From NCBI GenBank assembly GCA_964564165.1, contig CAZLZZ010000021.1, positions 1-30,050 of the forward strand: a stretch of 30,050 nucleotides of DNA, written 5' to 3'. Below, one piece after another: positions 9,177 through 15,690 of this stretch (position 1 is its first letter; each line of letters begins with the position of its first letter). The notes under the pieces were generated by a model. The model did not search any database, was not told the DNA's origin, and saw only the letters and a list, made by a program, of their open reading frames with translations. Both the position numbers and the translations under genes were made by a program. The stretch comes from NORP309 sp964564165 (lineage in GTDB: Bacteria; Pseudomonadota; Gammaproteobacteria; Xanthomonadales; Marinicellaceae).

Positions 9177-10118
9177 TCAATCATTAACCTGATTGAGCAA
9201 ATGTTTTGACAAGGTCAATCTTGCTGCTAACCATGTAACAAAAATAGATAGCACGATGACAATCAAAATTTGTACAAAACTCAAGCCATGCAGAGTAATG
9301 TCAATACCAAAGTTTTCAACCAACCCAGCGATCGTTCCTTCTAACAACAAGAAACTTATCTTCATTAAAACAACAGCAATAATCCCTGCATAAATACCAA
9401 AAAAAGAGCCCATATAAAGAAAGCTTCGTCGAACCTGTGCCCAGGTTGCTCCCATGAGTTCTAGCAACCTCAATTCTGCCTTATGTCTGGTGATTTCATT
9501 GGCAATGGTGTTGCCCAATATCACCATGATAATCAACAAAAACATCAATGCACTGATGCGAGCTAACTGCAACAATGTATCGGTTAAGGCATTCAATTGT
9601 TGCAACCATTGCTTGTCATAACTGACATATTCAACTTGCGGATTAACGGTCAACTGATTGACAAAAAACTCCACATCATCAGCGGTAACTGCATCTGACA
9701 TTTTGATGGCAATTTGCCTGGGTAGATCGTTACTAGCAAGCAAGTCTACAAAAGAAGATAGCTGCTCATCTTCATTCAACTGCTTTCTCATTTCATCGGC
9801 ATTTATTAATCGTGCTGAAGCCACCACTTCATTGTCTTTTAATTCTTGTAACAATATCCCCGCTTCCTTCAAATCAATAGATCCATTAATAAACACAGCA
9901 ATCGAACCCTGATTTTTCCATGATTGCTTTAATTGATCGTAATTCAACCACAAAGTCCATAAGAACAAAGGAATATAGAAACATATCGCCAAAGTCAAAA
10001 GGGTCATCAAAGACTTAAGCGGTGTTTTCCAAGGCATAAAAAAGCCCTCAGACAAAGCCCGTTTGTGCCCGCGCAGATACTTTAGAGGAAAACTCGGTGG
10101 CTGTGAGTGGTTACTCAT
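9177..10118 (-). CDS. ftsX: FtsX, membrane subunit of the FtsEX cell-division complex
   Basis: 313 aa with the FtsX layout: a cytoplasmic N-terminus and a first membrane segment around 33-57 (LKSLMTLLTLAICFYIPLFL). A periplasmic loop follows (GSIAVFINGSIDLKEAGILLQEL..VEYVSYDKQWLQQL). Three more membrane segments fill the C-terminal half, including LMFLLIIMVILGNTIANEITRHKAEL..MGAT, the conserved cytoplasmic coupling region. FtsX is not a true transporter: with FtsE it relays ATP-driven changes to periplasmic amidase activators and helps divisome assembly. Its ATG overlaps the ftsE stop (ATGA at 10115-10118), so translation is coupled. It converges on mrcA with a 34-bp gap holding only a weak CGG..CCG hairpin. 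Confidence 0.95.
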   Translation of the reverse strand: MSNHSQPPSFPLKYLRGHKRALSEGFFMPWKTPLKSLMTLLTLAICFYIPLFLWTLWLNYDQLKQSWKNQGSIAVFINGSIDLKEAGILLQELKDNEVVASARLINADEMRKQLNEDEQLSSFVDLLASNDLPRQIAIKMSDAVTADDVEFFVNQLTVNPQVEYVSYDKQWLQQLNALTDTLLQLARISALMFLLIIMVILGNTIANEITRHKAELRLLELMGATWAQVRRSFLYMGSFFGIYAGIIAVVLMKISFLLLEGTIAGLVENFGIDITLHGLSFVQILIVIVLSIFVTWLAARLTLSKHLLNQVND

Positions 10119-10801
10119 GGGGCATACATGTTGGGTTGCGGTCTAAAATCATCTTCCAATTCGCCATCTTTTAACACCAGTACTCTTTTTTGCATGCGCT
10201 TGATTAAAAACAAATCATGCGAAGCAATCAATATAGTCATCCCTTGCTTATTGAGATTTTCAAAAATTTGCATCAATTCTAAGGATAAATCCGGGTCTAG
10301 GTTTCCTGTTGGCTCATCGGCTAAAACAATATCTGGCTTTGCCACAAAAGCGCGCGCTATGCCCACTCTCTGCTGCTGCCCACTGGACAATTCTAACGGG
10401 TAAAAATCGCCCTTTTCCCCAATCCCAACTTGTTCCAAAGCCGCACGGGCATTTTTGAAACTATGGGCATCTGAATATCCTCGAATTTGCAAAGAAAGCG
10501 CCACATTCTCTAAGACAGTTTTGTCATTGAGCAAACGGTGATCTTGATAAATCATGCCTATATTTAGCCGATAAGCAGGAATTTTAGCAGAAGGCAAGCT
10601 TGATATGTCTTGATTGTTGACAGTGATTTTTCCATAACTGCTGTTTTGCATCAGCATAATTAATTTCAAAATCGTGGTCTTACCAGCTCCAGAGTGCCCT
10701 GTTAGAAACAACATTTCACCCGCCTCAACCTCAAAGCTCACGTCTCGCAAAGCCTTGCTGTCTTTCCCATAATTTTTAGAAACGCGTTTGAAATTTATCA
10801 T
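10115..10801 (-). CDS. ftsE: FtsE, ATPase of the FtsEX cell-division complex
   Basis: 228 aa ABC ATPase with Walker A GHSGAGKT (35-42), Q-loop YQDHRLL (around 85-91), signature LSSGQQQR (138-145), Walker B DIVLADEPTGNLD (157-169) and H-loop ASHD. The YQDHRLL Q-loop is typical of FtsE. It binds FtsX at the inner membrane and powers the relay to cell-wall hydrolases. The usual upstream neighbour ftsY is absent; a decayed antitoxin and sirtuin region lies there instead. The start at 10801 is forced by an in-frame TAG just upstream. A good AAGGAG lies 22 nt away, too far to serve it, and a TATACT box ends 7 nt before the ATG. Confidence 0.96.
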   Translation of the reverse strand: MINFKRVSKNYGKDSKALRDVSFEVEAGEMLFLTGHSGAGKTTILKLIMLMQNSSYGKITVNNQDISSLPSAKIPAYRLNIGMIYQDHRLLNDKTVLENVALSLQIRGYSDAHSFKNARAALEQVGIGEKGDFYPLELSSGQQQRVGIARAFVAKPDIVLADEPTGNLDPDLSLELMQIFENLNKQGMTILIASHDLFLIKRMQKRVLVLKDGELEDDFRPQPNMYAP

Positions 10802-10952
10802 GCGCTATAGTATAAACGAAATGCTCCTTATTTTTGGAAATTTATTTGACTCAATTTTAATGCTCTTGTTTTTTACCCAAATTCAGATATTAAGTTATTG
10901 AGTTTAGGTGACAGGTTCAAACTCTTGTTTCTCTACTCCCCTAAGTTTTGGT

Positions 10953-11143
10953 TTATGCCACAATAACATCATGATTATCTTTGACTTTAATTTCAATACT
11001 AACCGCAAACTTACAAGCAATTGCCATTAAGTTATCTACACTAAACTTAGTTATTTTACCCTTCATCAATGCAGAAACCCTTGCTGAGTGATGTTAAGCT
11101 TATGTGCTATCTTTGTGTTTTCTATATCGGGATTTGGGTATTG
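10953..11143 (-). pseudogene. Remnant of a HigA/XRE-type antitoxin, truncated and frameshifted
   Basis: On the minus strand, from about 11083 down to a TAA at 10953-10955, an uninterrupted frame reads RVSALMKGKITKFSVDNLMA, then IACKFAVSIEIKVKDN..VIVA. This matches the helix-turn-helix C-terminal half of small XRE antitoxins (pattern QPKVSAL..G.L..FSVERLM..L..LG..VEI.V). Upstream, in another frame, PNPDIENTKIAHKLNITQ continues the same family. The two halves join if one base is restored near 11082 (CAG-CA-AGG). Compared with the family, about 20 residues before the helix-turn-helix also seem to be missing. The 5' part overlaps the 3' end of the sirtuin reading frame. No toxin gene is adjacent, so this is orphan debris. 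The reading is from pattern memory, not a search. The stretch 10802-10952 before ftsE holds nothing else I can name. Confidence 0.65.
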
Positions 11144-11823
11144 TTAAATCACGCACCAATTTAGGCACGGCTATTCCTGCTTTTTGGTTAATGATTGTTA
11201 GGTTTTGTTGGTTTGGTTTCATCACACTGTTTAAGTCAATATTATAAATTTGTGTCGCTGGTTTTGAAAAATCTAGTTGCCCAGCTGCTGGATAAACTTG
11301 CAAAGACGTGCCAATAACGATGACAATATCGGCTTCAAGCATCAACGGAATGGCTGCCTCTATCATGGGAACATCCTCGCCAAACCAAACGATGTTTGGT
11401 CTATCTAAGTTGCGAACCCAATTCGCAATGCTCACCCATGTTTATTTCAACACCCACAACCTCATAAATCAGATTTTTATTAATACTGCTGCGTGATTGA
11501 TTGATTTCACCATGTAGGTGCATAACTTGAGAAGACCCTGCTCTCTCATGCAAATCATCAATATTTTGCGTGATGATATTAACATTGAAATGCTTTTCAA
11601 GTTCTACCAATGCCAAATGGGCTTTATTCGGCAATACTTCTCTAATTTGTTTTCGCCGTTCATTGTAAAAGCTTAATACCAACTCAGGATCGCGCTGCCA
11701 TGCCTCTGGTGTTGCCATATCCGTAACCTTGTGATTTTCCCACAAACCATCACTGCCACGAAAAGTCTTGATGCCACTTTCTGCACTGATGCCTACTCCA
11801 GTTAGAATGACTATGTTTTTCAT
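11100..11823 (-). pseudogene. cobB: CobB-like NAD-dependent protein deacylase (sirtuin), frameshifted
   Basis: Frame 1 (11823-11401) gives the NAD-binding start LTGVGISAESGIKTFRG, then FYNERRKQ, TQNIDDLHERAG and HLHGEINQSRSS, where the HG histidine is the catalytic base. It ends ..ELGSQLR-stop. Frame 2 (11435-11100) resumes exactly with PNIVWFGEDVP, IVIGTSLQVYPAAG and IYNIDLN. The break sits on TAGATAGA (11400-11407). Removing one TAGA unit restores ..GSQLRPNIVWFGE.., as in family members. YNERR contains the Tyr/Arg pair that in class III sirtuins accepts acidic acyl groups (succinyl, malonyl). The zinc-ribbon cysteines are missing, as in some short bacterial sirtuins. The first motif is GVG rather than GAG. 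The last residues (SRYRKHKDST) run into the antitoxin remnant. Without the shift it would be 239 aa, normal for the family. Confidence 0.88.
11400..11407. repeat. 4-bp tandem duplication (TCTA)2 causing the sirtuin frameshift
   Basis: Two TCTA units (TAGA on the coding strand) lie at the exact point where the sirtuin frame breaks. One unit fewer joins QLR to PNIVWFGE in frame. Confidence 0.7.
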
Positions 11824-11868
11824 GGTTTATACACTTTGTTGTTCATATTTATCTTAAAGAATTGGTAA

Positions 11869-11890
11869 GGCTAAAGCCTCGACTCCGATA
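11869..11890. repeat. Short palindromic repeat, copy 1 (GGCTAAAGCC type)
   Basis: GGCTAAAGCC is a short palindrome followed here by TCGACTCCGAT. A near copy lies at 18629-18650 and a looser one at 12874-12896, all intergenic on the same side of minus-strand genes. It looks like a small dispersed repeat family. Confidence 0.4.
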
Positions 11891-11900
11891 ATATAGCAAT

Positions 11901-11908
11901 CATTCTGT
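11901..11908. repeat. Left copy of 8-bp target-site duplication (CATTCTGT)
   Basis: CATTCTGT directly abuts the left end of the MITE. An identical copy at 12063-12070 abuts the right end. Confidence 0.85.
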
Positions 11909-12062
11909 GTAACTATTTAGCGAGTTTAAACTCATTTATGTAAGTTGTTGATTTATAAGACTTTGAAAGCATGGATTCTTTCGGGAGTTTACATGGACGT
12001 ATTTACGTGTCCTTATAAATCAATAACTTACAGCTAATTTTAAGAATACGCTAAATAGTTAC
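11909..12062. mobile_element. 154-bp MITE with perfect 14-bp terminal inverted repeats
   Basis: Both ends carry GTAACTATTTAGCG (11909-11922, and reverse-complemented at 12049-12062), a perfect match. The element is flanked by the 8-bp direct repeat CATTCTGT. Inside is a second, nested inverted repeat of 20 bp with one mismatch (11940-11959 and 12012-12031), a 12-bp palindrome GAGTTTAAACTC at 11922-11933, and a hairpin around GGACGTATTTACGTGTCC. It has no ORF of its own, so it is non-autonomous. Ends starting GTAA with 8-bp duplications are the known hallmark of the IS66 family, which I infer as the mobilising source; no such transposase is in the window. The right terminus supplies the stop codon of the gene at 12059-12751. 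Confidence 0.87.
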
Positions 12063-12751
12063 CATTCTGTTATCCATTCGTTATTTTCATAAATCACATA
12101 TAGCTTGCTAGTATCAATATATCCACCTATAGTAGCACAAGAGAAAACATTATTTATTCTTCCCCAAACTACTTTATATGAGTTACCACCCTCATCAAAA
12201 TCCCGTCTAATAACTATATTTCTAGTGCAATCTCTATTCTTTCCAAAAGTCACACGATAATCTCCGCCAGCTTTTGCGTATACTCTAGATATTGGTTTAT
12301 CCCATGACATTGGGCGTAAATTATTTGCAGCCCTTGCAACTTCAACAAAAATATTTATATCAGTATCTGGATTCCTAAATGCAAGTATATCCTTTTCCTT
12401 ATTTAGATCAAACCTAATATAAATGATTTCTCTTTTATTACAGTTCCACCGGCTATTCGTCCTAGTATTACAATCTAAAATAAACAATATCTTATAAAAT
12501 TCTCTTGTAATATGCGGTTCGAATTCAATTGAAATATATTTATTGTATCTTTTATCATAAAGCTTACCATCTCTCCATGAACGGATTTAGCTTATTTCTG
12601 ATGTTAGTTTAATTCCTTGGTTTTCAGCTTCTTTAATTATCAATAACACATCACTCTTAGAAATTTCATTTCTTACACCATGTGGAATTATCATTGAGAA
12701 TGACTTGCTAAAGAATAAAATTAATATCAAAGAATGGGTGTATTTATTCAT
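12059..12751 (-). pseudogene. Small exported protein of unknown function, interrupted by an in-frame stop
   Basis: From the ATG at 12751 the frame reads a signal-peptide-like start (MNKYTHSLILILFFSKSFSM) and about 54 residues to SEIS, then TAA at 12587-12589. The same frame then continues without further stops for 175 more codons (IRSWRDGKLYDKRYNKY.., FILDCNTRTNSR.., SCATIGGYIDTSKLYVIYE..) to the stop at 12059-12061. Two facts argue for one gene with a nonsense mutation: the constant frame, and character that stays coherent across the stop (secreted, Lys/Asn-rich, single cysteines later on). The lower part could still be made from a TTG at 12487. No family recognised. The original stop was TGA; insertion of the MITE replaced it with W-TAA, adding one residue. 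A sequencing error at 12587-12589 cannot be excluded. Confidence 0.65.
12063..12070. repeat. Right copy of 8-bp target-site duplication (CATTCTGT)
   Basis: Identical to 11901-11908. It is also the coding sequence of the last codons (ACAGAATG on the minus strand) of the neighbouring gene. Confidence 0.85.
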
Positions 12752-12873
12752 GGTAAATTACAAATTTGGTGTTATATATCAAGACAATATTATAAAATTT
12801 TAGTTCATAGAACTTACCTGAAATTCATTAACCTAAACCATTAATATGAATATATTCGCAAAAACAAATTAGC

Positions 12874-12896
12874 GAGGTTAAAACCTCACATCCGAT
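12874..12896. repeat. Short palindromic repeat, copy 2 (diverged)
   Basis: GAGGTTAAAACCTC followed by ACATCCGAT. It resembles the GGCTAAAGCC..TCCGAT copies at 11869 and 18629 but is more diverged. It lies in the 259-bp gap between gspF and the exported-protein pseudogene. Confidence 0.35.
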
Positions 12897-12923
12897 ATGA
12901 GTTTCTATTGATTATTGTCTTTT

Positions 12924-12955
12924 CCCTCTGCGGTCTTTGCGAGCTCTGCGAGAGA
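12924..12955. repeat. CGCAGAG-type dispersed repeat
   Basis: On the minus strand this reads CGCAGAG..CGCAAAGACCGCAGAG, the pattern of a periodic CGCAGAG/CGCAAAG repeat seen between genes in many unrelated bacteria. Its origin and role are not known to me. It lies downstream of gspF. Confidence 0.45.
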
Positions 12956-12970
12956 AATGCTCTTGATCTT

Positions 12971-13005
12971 TAATTGCACATTACACATTGTAAATTACAC
13001 ATTGA
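12971..13005. repeat. Short tandem repeat (TTACACATTG-like units)
   Basis: Three near copies of a 10-15 bp AT-rich unit (GCACATTACACATTGTAAATTACACATTG) lie just downstream of the gspF stop. No function is evident. Confidence 0.45.
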
Positions 13006-13010
13006 TATTG

Positions 13011-14222
13011 CTAATTAACAATCGAGGTCATCTGGAATATTGGCAATAACATTGCTAAAACAATCAATAAAATCATCATGCCTACAATCAGAATCGCAAC
13101 GGGTTGCATGATGCCAACAATTGAGCTGAGTTTTTGATTTACATCTCGCTCTTGGGTGTCGGCGGAACGTTCTAACATTTCGCTTAAGATGCCTGATTGT
13201 TCGCCTGAGTGAATCAACCTTATGGTCATCGGAGGGAAATAACCATTGGACTTGAGTGATCGGCTCAAGCTTGAACCTTCACGCACTTGTGCGGCAGTTT
13301 TATCTACCGATTCCTTGATGACTAGGTTTTTAATGACTTTGCTTGAAAGCGACAAGGCCTGAACTATGGGCACTGTACTTTTGGTTAATATGCCTAAAGT
13401 TCGGGTAAATCTAGCTGATTGTGAAATGCGAATAAAACCGCCTAAAATAGGCAGTTTTAATAGAAACTTATGCCACTTGTATCTGAACTCTTGATTCTGC
13501 AAGGCAAAGATAAAAGCAACTAAAGCCACCATAAACACAACAAACAATGCCAAGCCATACTGTCTAATCCAGCTGCTCAACACCAACAATGCTTGGGTTA
13601 TTGCGGGCAATTGTGCATTGTTTTGTTCAAAGACTTGTGTCACTTTTGGCACAATAAACACCATTAAACCAGATACCACGACGATAGATGTCACTATTAA
13701 AATAATCGGATACAACAATGCCATCCACGATTGTTTGCTCATGTCTTCGCGTTGTTCTAAGTATTCTGCCAGCCGCAACAGTACTTCATCCAAATTGCCG
13801 GATTGTTCACCTGCCTCTACACTGGTGGTGATAAGTTCGTCAAAAGCTTTGGGGAATAATTGCATGCCGTATGCCAAAGAATGTCCTTCCATCAATTTGG
13901 CACGTAAGGTAATCAATATTTTCTTTGAATTTTTGTGGTCGCTTTGTTCGGTTATGGTGGATAGCGATTCGTCTGGTGGCAAACCTGCTTTCAACAAAGT
14001 AGAAAGTTGCCTGATAATTATCGGCAATTCTCCCATTCTCAATTTTGTTTTGTGCTTTTTACCCGCGGCGGAATCTATGCCTGATTGCATTTTTTCTATT
14101 TTTACAGGAATCAGGTTTTTATCGCGCAACAACTGGCGCACGTGCTTTTCTGTATCGGCTTGGATAATACCGGTTTGGTTTTTTCCTGATGGGTCTAGTG
14201 AGGTGTATTCAAAGGCTTCCAT
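13011..14222 (-). CDS. gspF: GspF, inner-membrane platform protein of the type II secretion system
   Basis: 403 aa, the normal GspF length. It begins MEAFEYTSLDPSGKNQTGII, the standard GspF/PilC opening, followed by two T2SSF helical domains. The first is near GELPIIIRQLSTLLKAGLPPDESL..SVEAGEQSGNLDEVL. The second is near RISQSARFTRTLGILTKSTVPIVQAL..LIHSGEQSGILSEML. Each is followed by membrane segments (about 166-192, 219-238 and 373-398). The duplicated (E/H)xGEQSGxLxExL motif is diagnostic. It sits in the inner membrane and couples the GspE ATPase to pseudopilus assembly. The start is 10 nt after the gspE stop, so it is in one operon with gspE and gspD. It is the last T2SS gene here; gspG would usually follow but does not. 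Confidence 0.95.
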   Translation of the reverse strand: MEAFEYTSLDPSGKNQTGIIQADTEKHVRQLLRDKNLIPVKIEKMQSGIDSAAGKKHKTKLRMGELPIIIRQLSTLLKAGLPPDESLSTITEQSDHKNSKKILITLRAKLMEGHSLAYGMQLFPKAFDELITTSVEAGEQSGNLDEVLLRLAEYLEQREDMSKQSWMALLYPIILIVTSIVVVSGLMVFIVPKVTQVFEQNNAQLPAITQALLVLSSWIRQYGLALFVVFMVALVAFIFALQNQEFRYKWHKFLLKLPILGGFIRISQSARFTRTLGILTKSTVPIVQALSLSSKVIKNLVIKESVDKTAAQVREGSSLSRSLKSNGYFPPMTIRLIHSGEQSGILSEMLERSADTQERDVNQKLSSIVGIMQPVAILIVGMMILLIVLAMLLPIFQMTSIVN

Positions 14223-14232
14223 TTTGCTTTAA

Positions 14233-15690
14233 TTATGTCACTCTTAAAATTTCGTCAGCAGTAGTTAAACCCTGACACATTTTGGCTATACCATCTTGTC
14301 TAATTGAATCTGAGTGTTTTCTTACCAAGGCTTCGAGTTCTTGTTCCGATGCGCCTTGGTGAATCAAAGTTTTCATTTGCTCGTCTATTTTGATCAATTC
14401 ATAAATACCCATGCGGCCAGAGTAGGCATCCTGAATTTGCAAACTATCATCGGCTTTGTATAAAGTTTGTGGTTGAATATTAAACAATTTACACTCTTGG
14501 GCATCGGGTTGATAGGCAATTTTGGTTGTTGGATTTAATACCCGAACCAAACGTTGTGCCAATACGGCTTTAACACTGGATGCCAACAAGAATGGCGGAA
14601 CGCCCATATCAACCAAGCGGGTGATGGCTCCTGTTGCGGTATTGGTATGTAAGGTTGATAGCACCAAATGACCAGTCAAACTGGCTTGTACAGCAATTTC
14701 GGCAGTTTCTAAATCACGAATTTCACCTATCATAATGACATCGGGATCTTGGCGTAAGATTGCCCGCAAGCCTTTGGCAAAGGTCATGTCTATCTTTGAA
14801 TTGATTTGTGTTTGCGAAATCCCTTCTAAATAATATTCGACAGGATCTTCCACCGTCATAATATTGCGAGTTCTGTCATTGATGGTTTCAATGGCAGCAT
14901 ATAGCGTAGTGGTTTTACCTGAACCGGTTGGGCCTGTGACCAAAATAATACCATGCGGAATATTGACCAAATTTTGCATTTTTTGCAAGTCTGGTTTATT
15001 CATGCCTAATTTGGTTAAATCCAATTGCCCTGCTTGCTTATCCAACAATCGCATCACGATACGTTCACCGAATGCTCCAGGAATTGTAGAAACACGCACG
15101 TCAACCGAACGCCCCGCTATTTTAATTGAAATACGGCCATCTTGTGGCAGGCGTTTTTCTGATATGTCCAGTTTCGACATAATCTTGATGCGCGAACTGA
15201 TTAATGGCGCAATCGCTTTGGGTGGTGCTATCACTTCACGCAGACTGCCATCAACACGATAACGCACCGAAACTATTTTTTCAAAAGGTTCAATGTGTAT
15301 GTCGGATGCATTGAGCTTCACCGCATCGGATAACATGGCATTAATCAGGCGAATTATCGGTGCATCATCGTTACTTTCGAGCAAATCATCAGGCTCGCCC
15401 AGATCATCGGCAATTTCTGCCAAACCTGGCTGGTTATCGAAATCTATTACATCATCTGACAATGATTTTTGCTCTTGGTAGAGTCTTTGTATGATTTTTT
15501 TGTATTCCAATTCAGAATAGACATTGGCTTGGACCATGCCACCAACAAATCGTTGCAGTTCATCTATGGTACTAGTCGCAGCGGTTTCCGAAAGTGCCAA
15601 AATTGCTGTGCCACCCTGCCATTTCTCAATGGTTCCTCCGCGCTTGCGGGCAAAACCATAACTGGGCAATTTTAGACTCATATCAGTCAT
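14233..15690 (-). CDS. gspE: GspE, secretion ATPase of the type II secretion system
   Basis: I start it at the ATG at 15690 (485 aa, MTDMSLKLPSYGFARKRGG), 8 bp inside the gspD end. The longer frame to 15762 overlaps gspD by 80 bp and adds residues unlike the family. An ATG at 15681 is also possible. N1E/N2E domains are followed by the ATPase core: DIHIEP, Walker A GPTGSGKT at 253-260, Asp box TVEDPVEY, Walker B DPDVIMIGEIRD, and His box LSTLHTN. The zinc-binding Cys4 insertion typical of GspE/PilB seems to be lost. Where CxxC..CxxC is expected (before SGRMGIYEL) there is only one cysteine (QECKLF). It powers pseudopilus polymerisation from the cytoplasmic face. Confidence 0.94.
   Translation of the reverse strand: MTDMSLKLPSYGFARKRGGTIEKWQGGTAILALSETAATSTIDELQRFVGGMVQANVYSELEYKKIIQRLYQEQKSLSDDVIDFDNQPGLAEIADDLGEPDDLLESNDDAPIIRLINAMLSDAVKLNASDIHIEPFEKIVSVRYRVDGSLREVIAPPKAIAPLISSRIKIMSKLDISEKRLPQDGRISIKIAGRSVDVRVSTIPGAFGERIVMRLLDKQAGQLDLTKLGMNKPDLQKMQNLVNIPHGIILVTGPTGSGKTTTLYAAIETINDRTRNIMTVEDPVEYYLEGISQTQINSKIDMTFAKGLRAILRQDPDVIMIGEIRDLETAEIAVQASLTGHLVLSTLHTNTATGAITRLVDMGVPPFLLASSVKAVLAQRLVRVLNPTTKIAYQPDAQECKLFNIQPQTLYKADDSLQIQDAYSGRMGIYELIKIDEQMKTLIHQGASEQELEALVRKHSDSIRQDGIAKMCQGLTTADEILRVT

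Noticed and set aside
13618..14232. 204-codon open frame on the plus strand opposite gspF
   Set aside because: It is entirely antisense to a clear gspF, has no recognisable domains and looks like a codon-usage shadow.
14864..15262. 132-codon plus-strand frame opposite gspE
   Set aside because: Shadow of the conserved ATPase core; no ribosome site or protein-like character.
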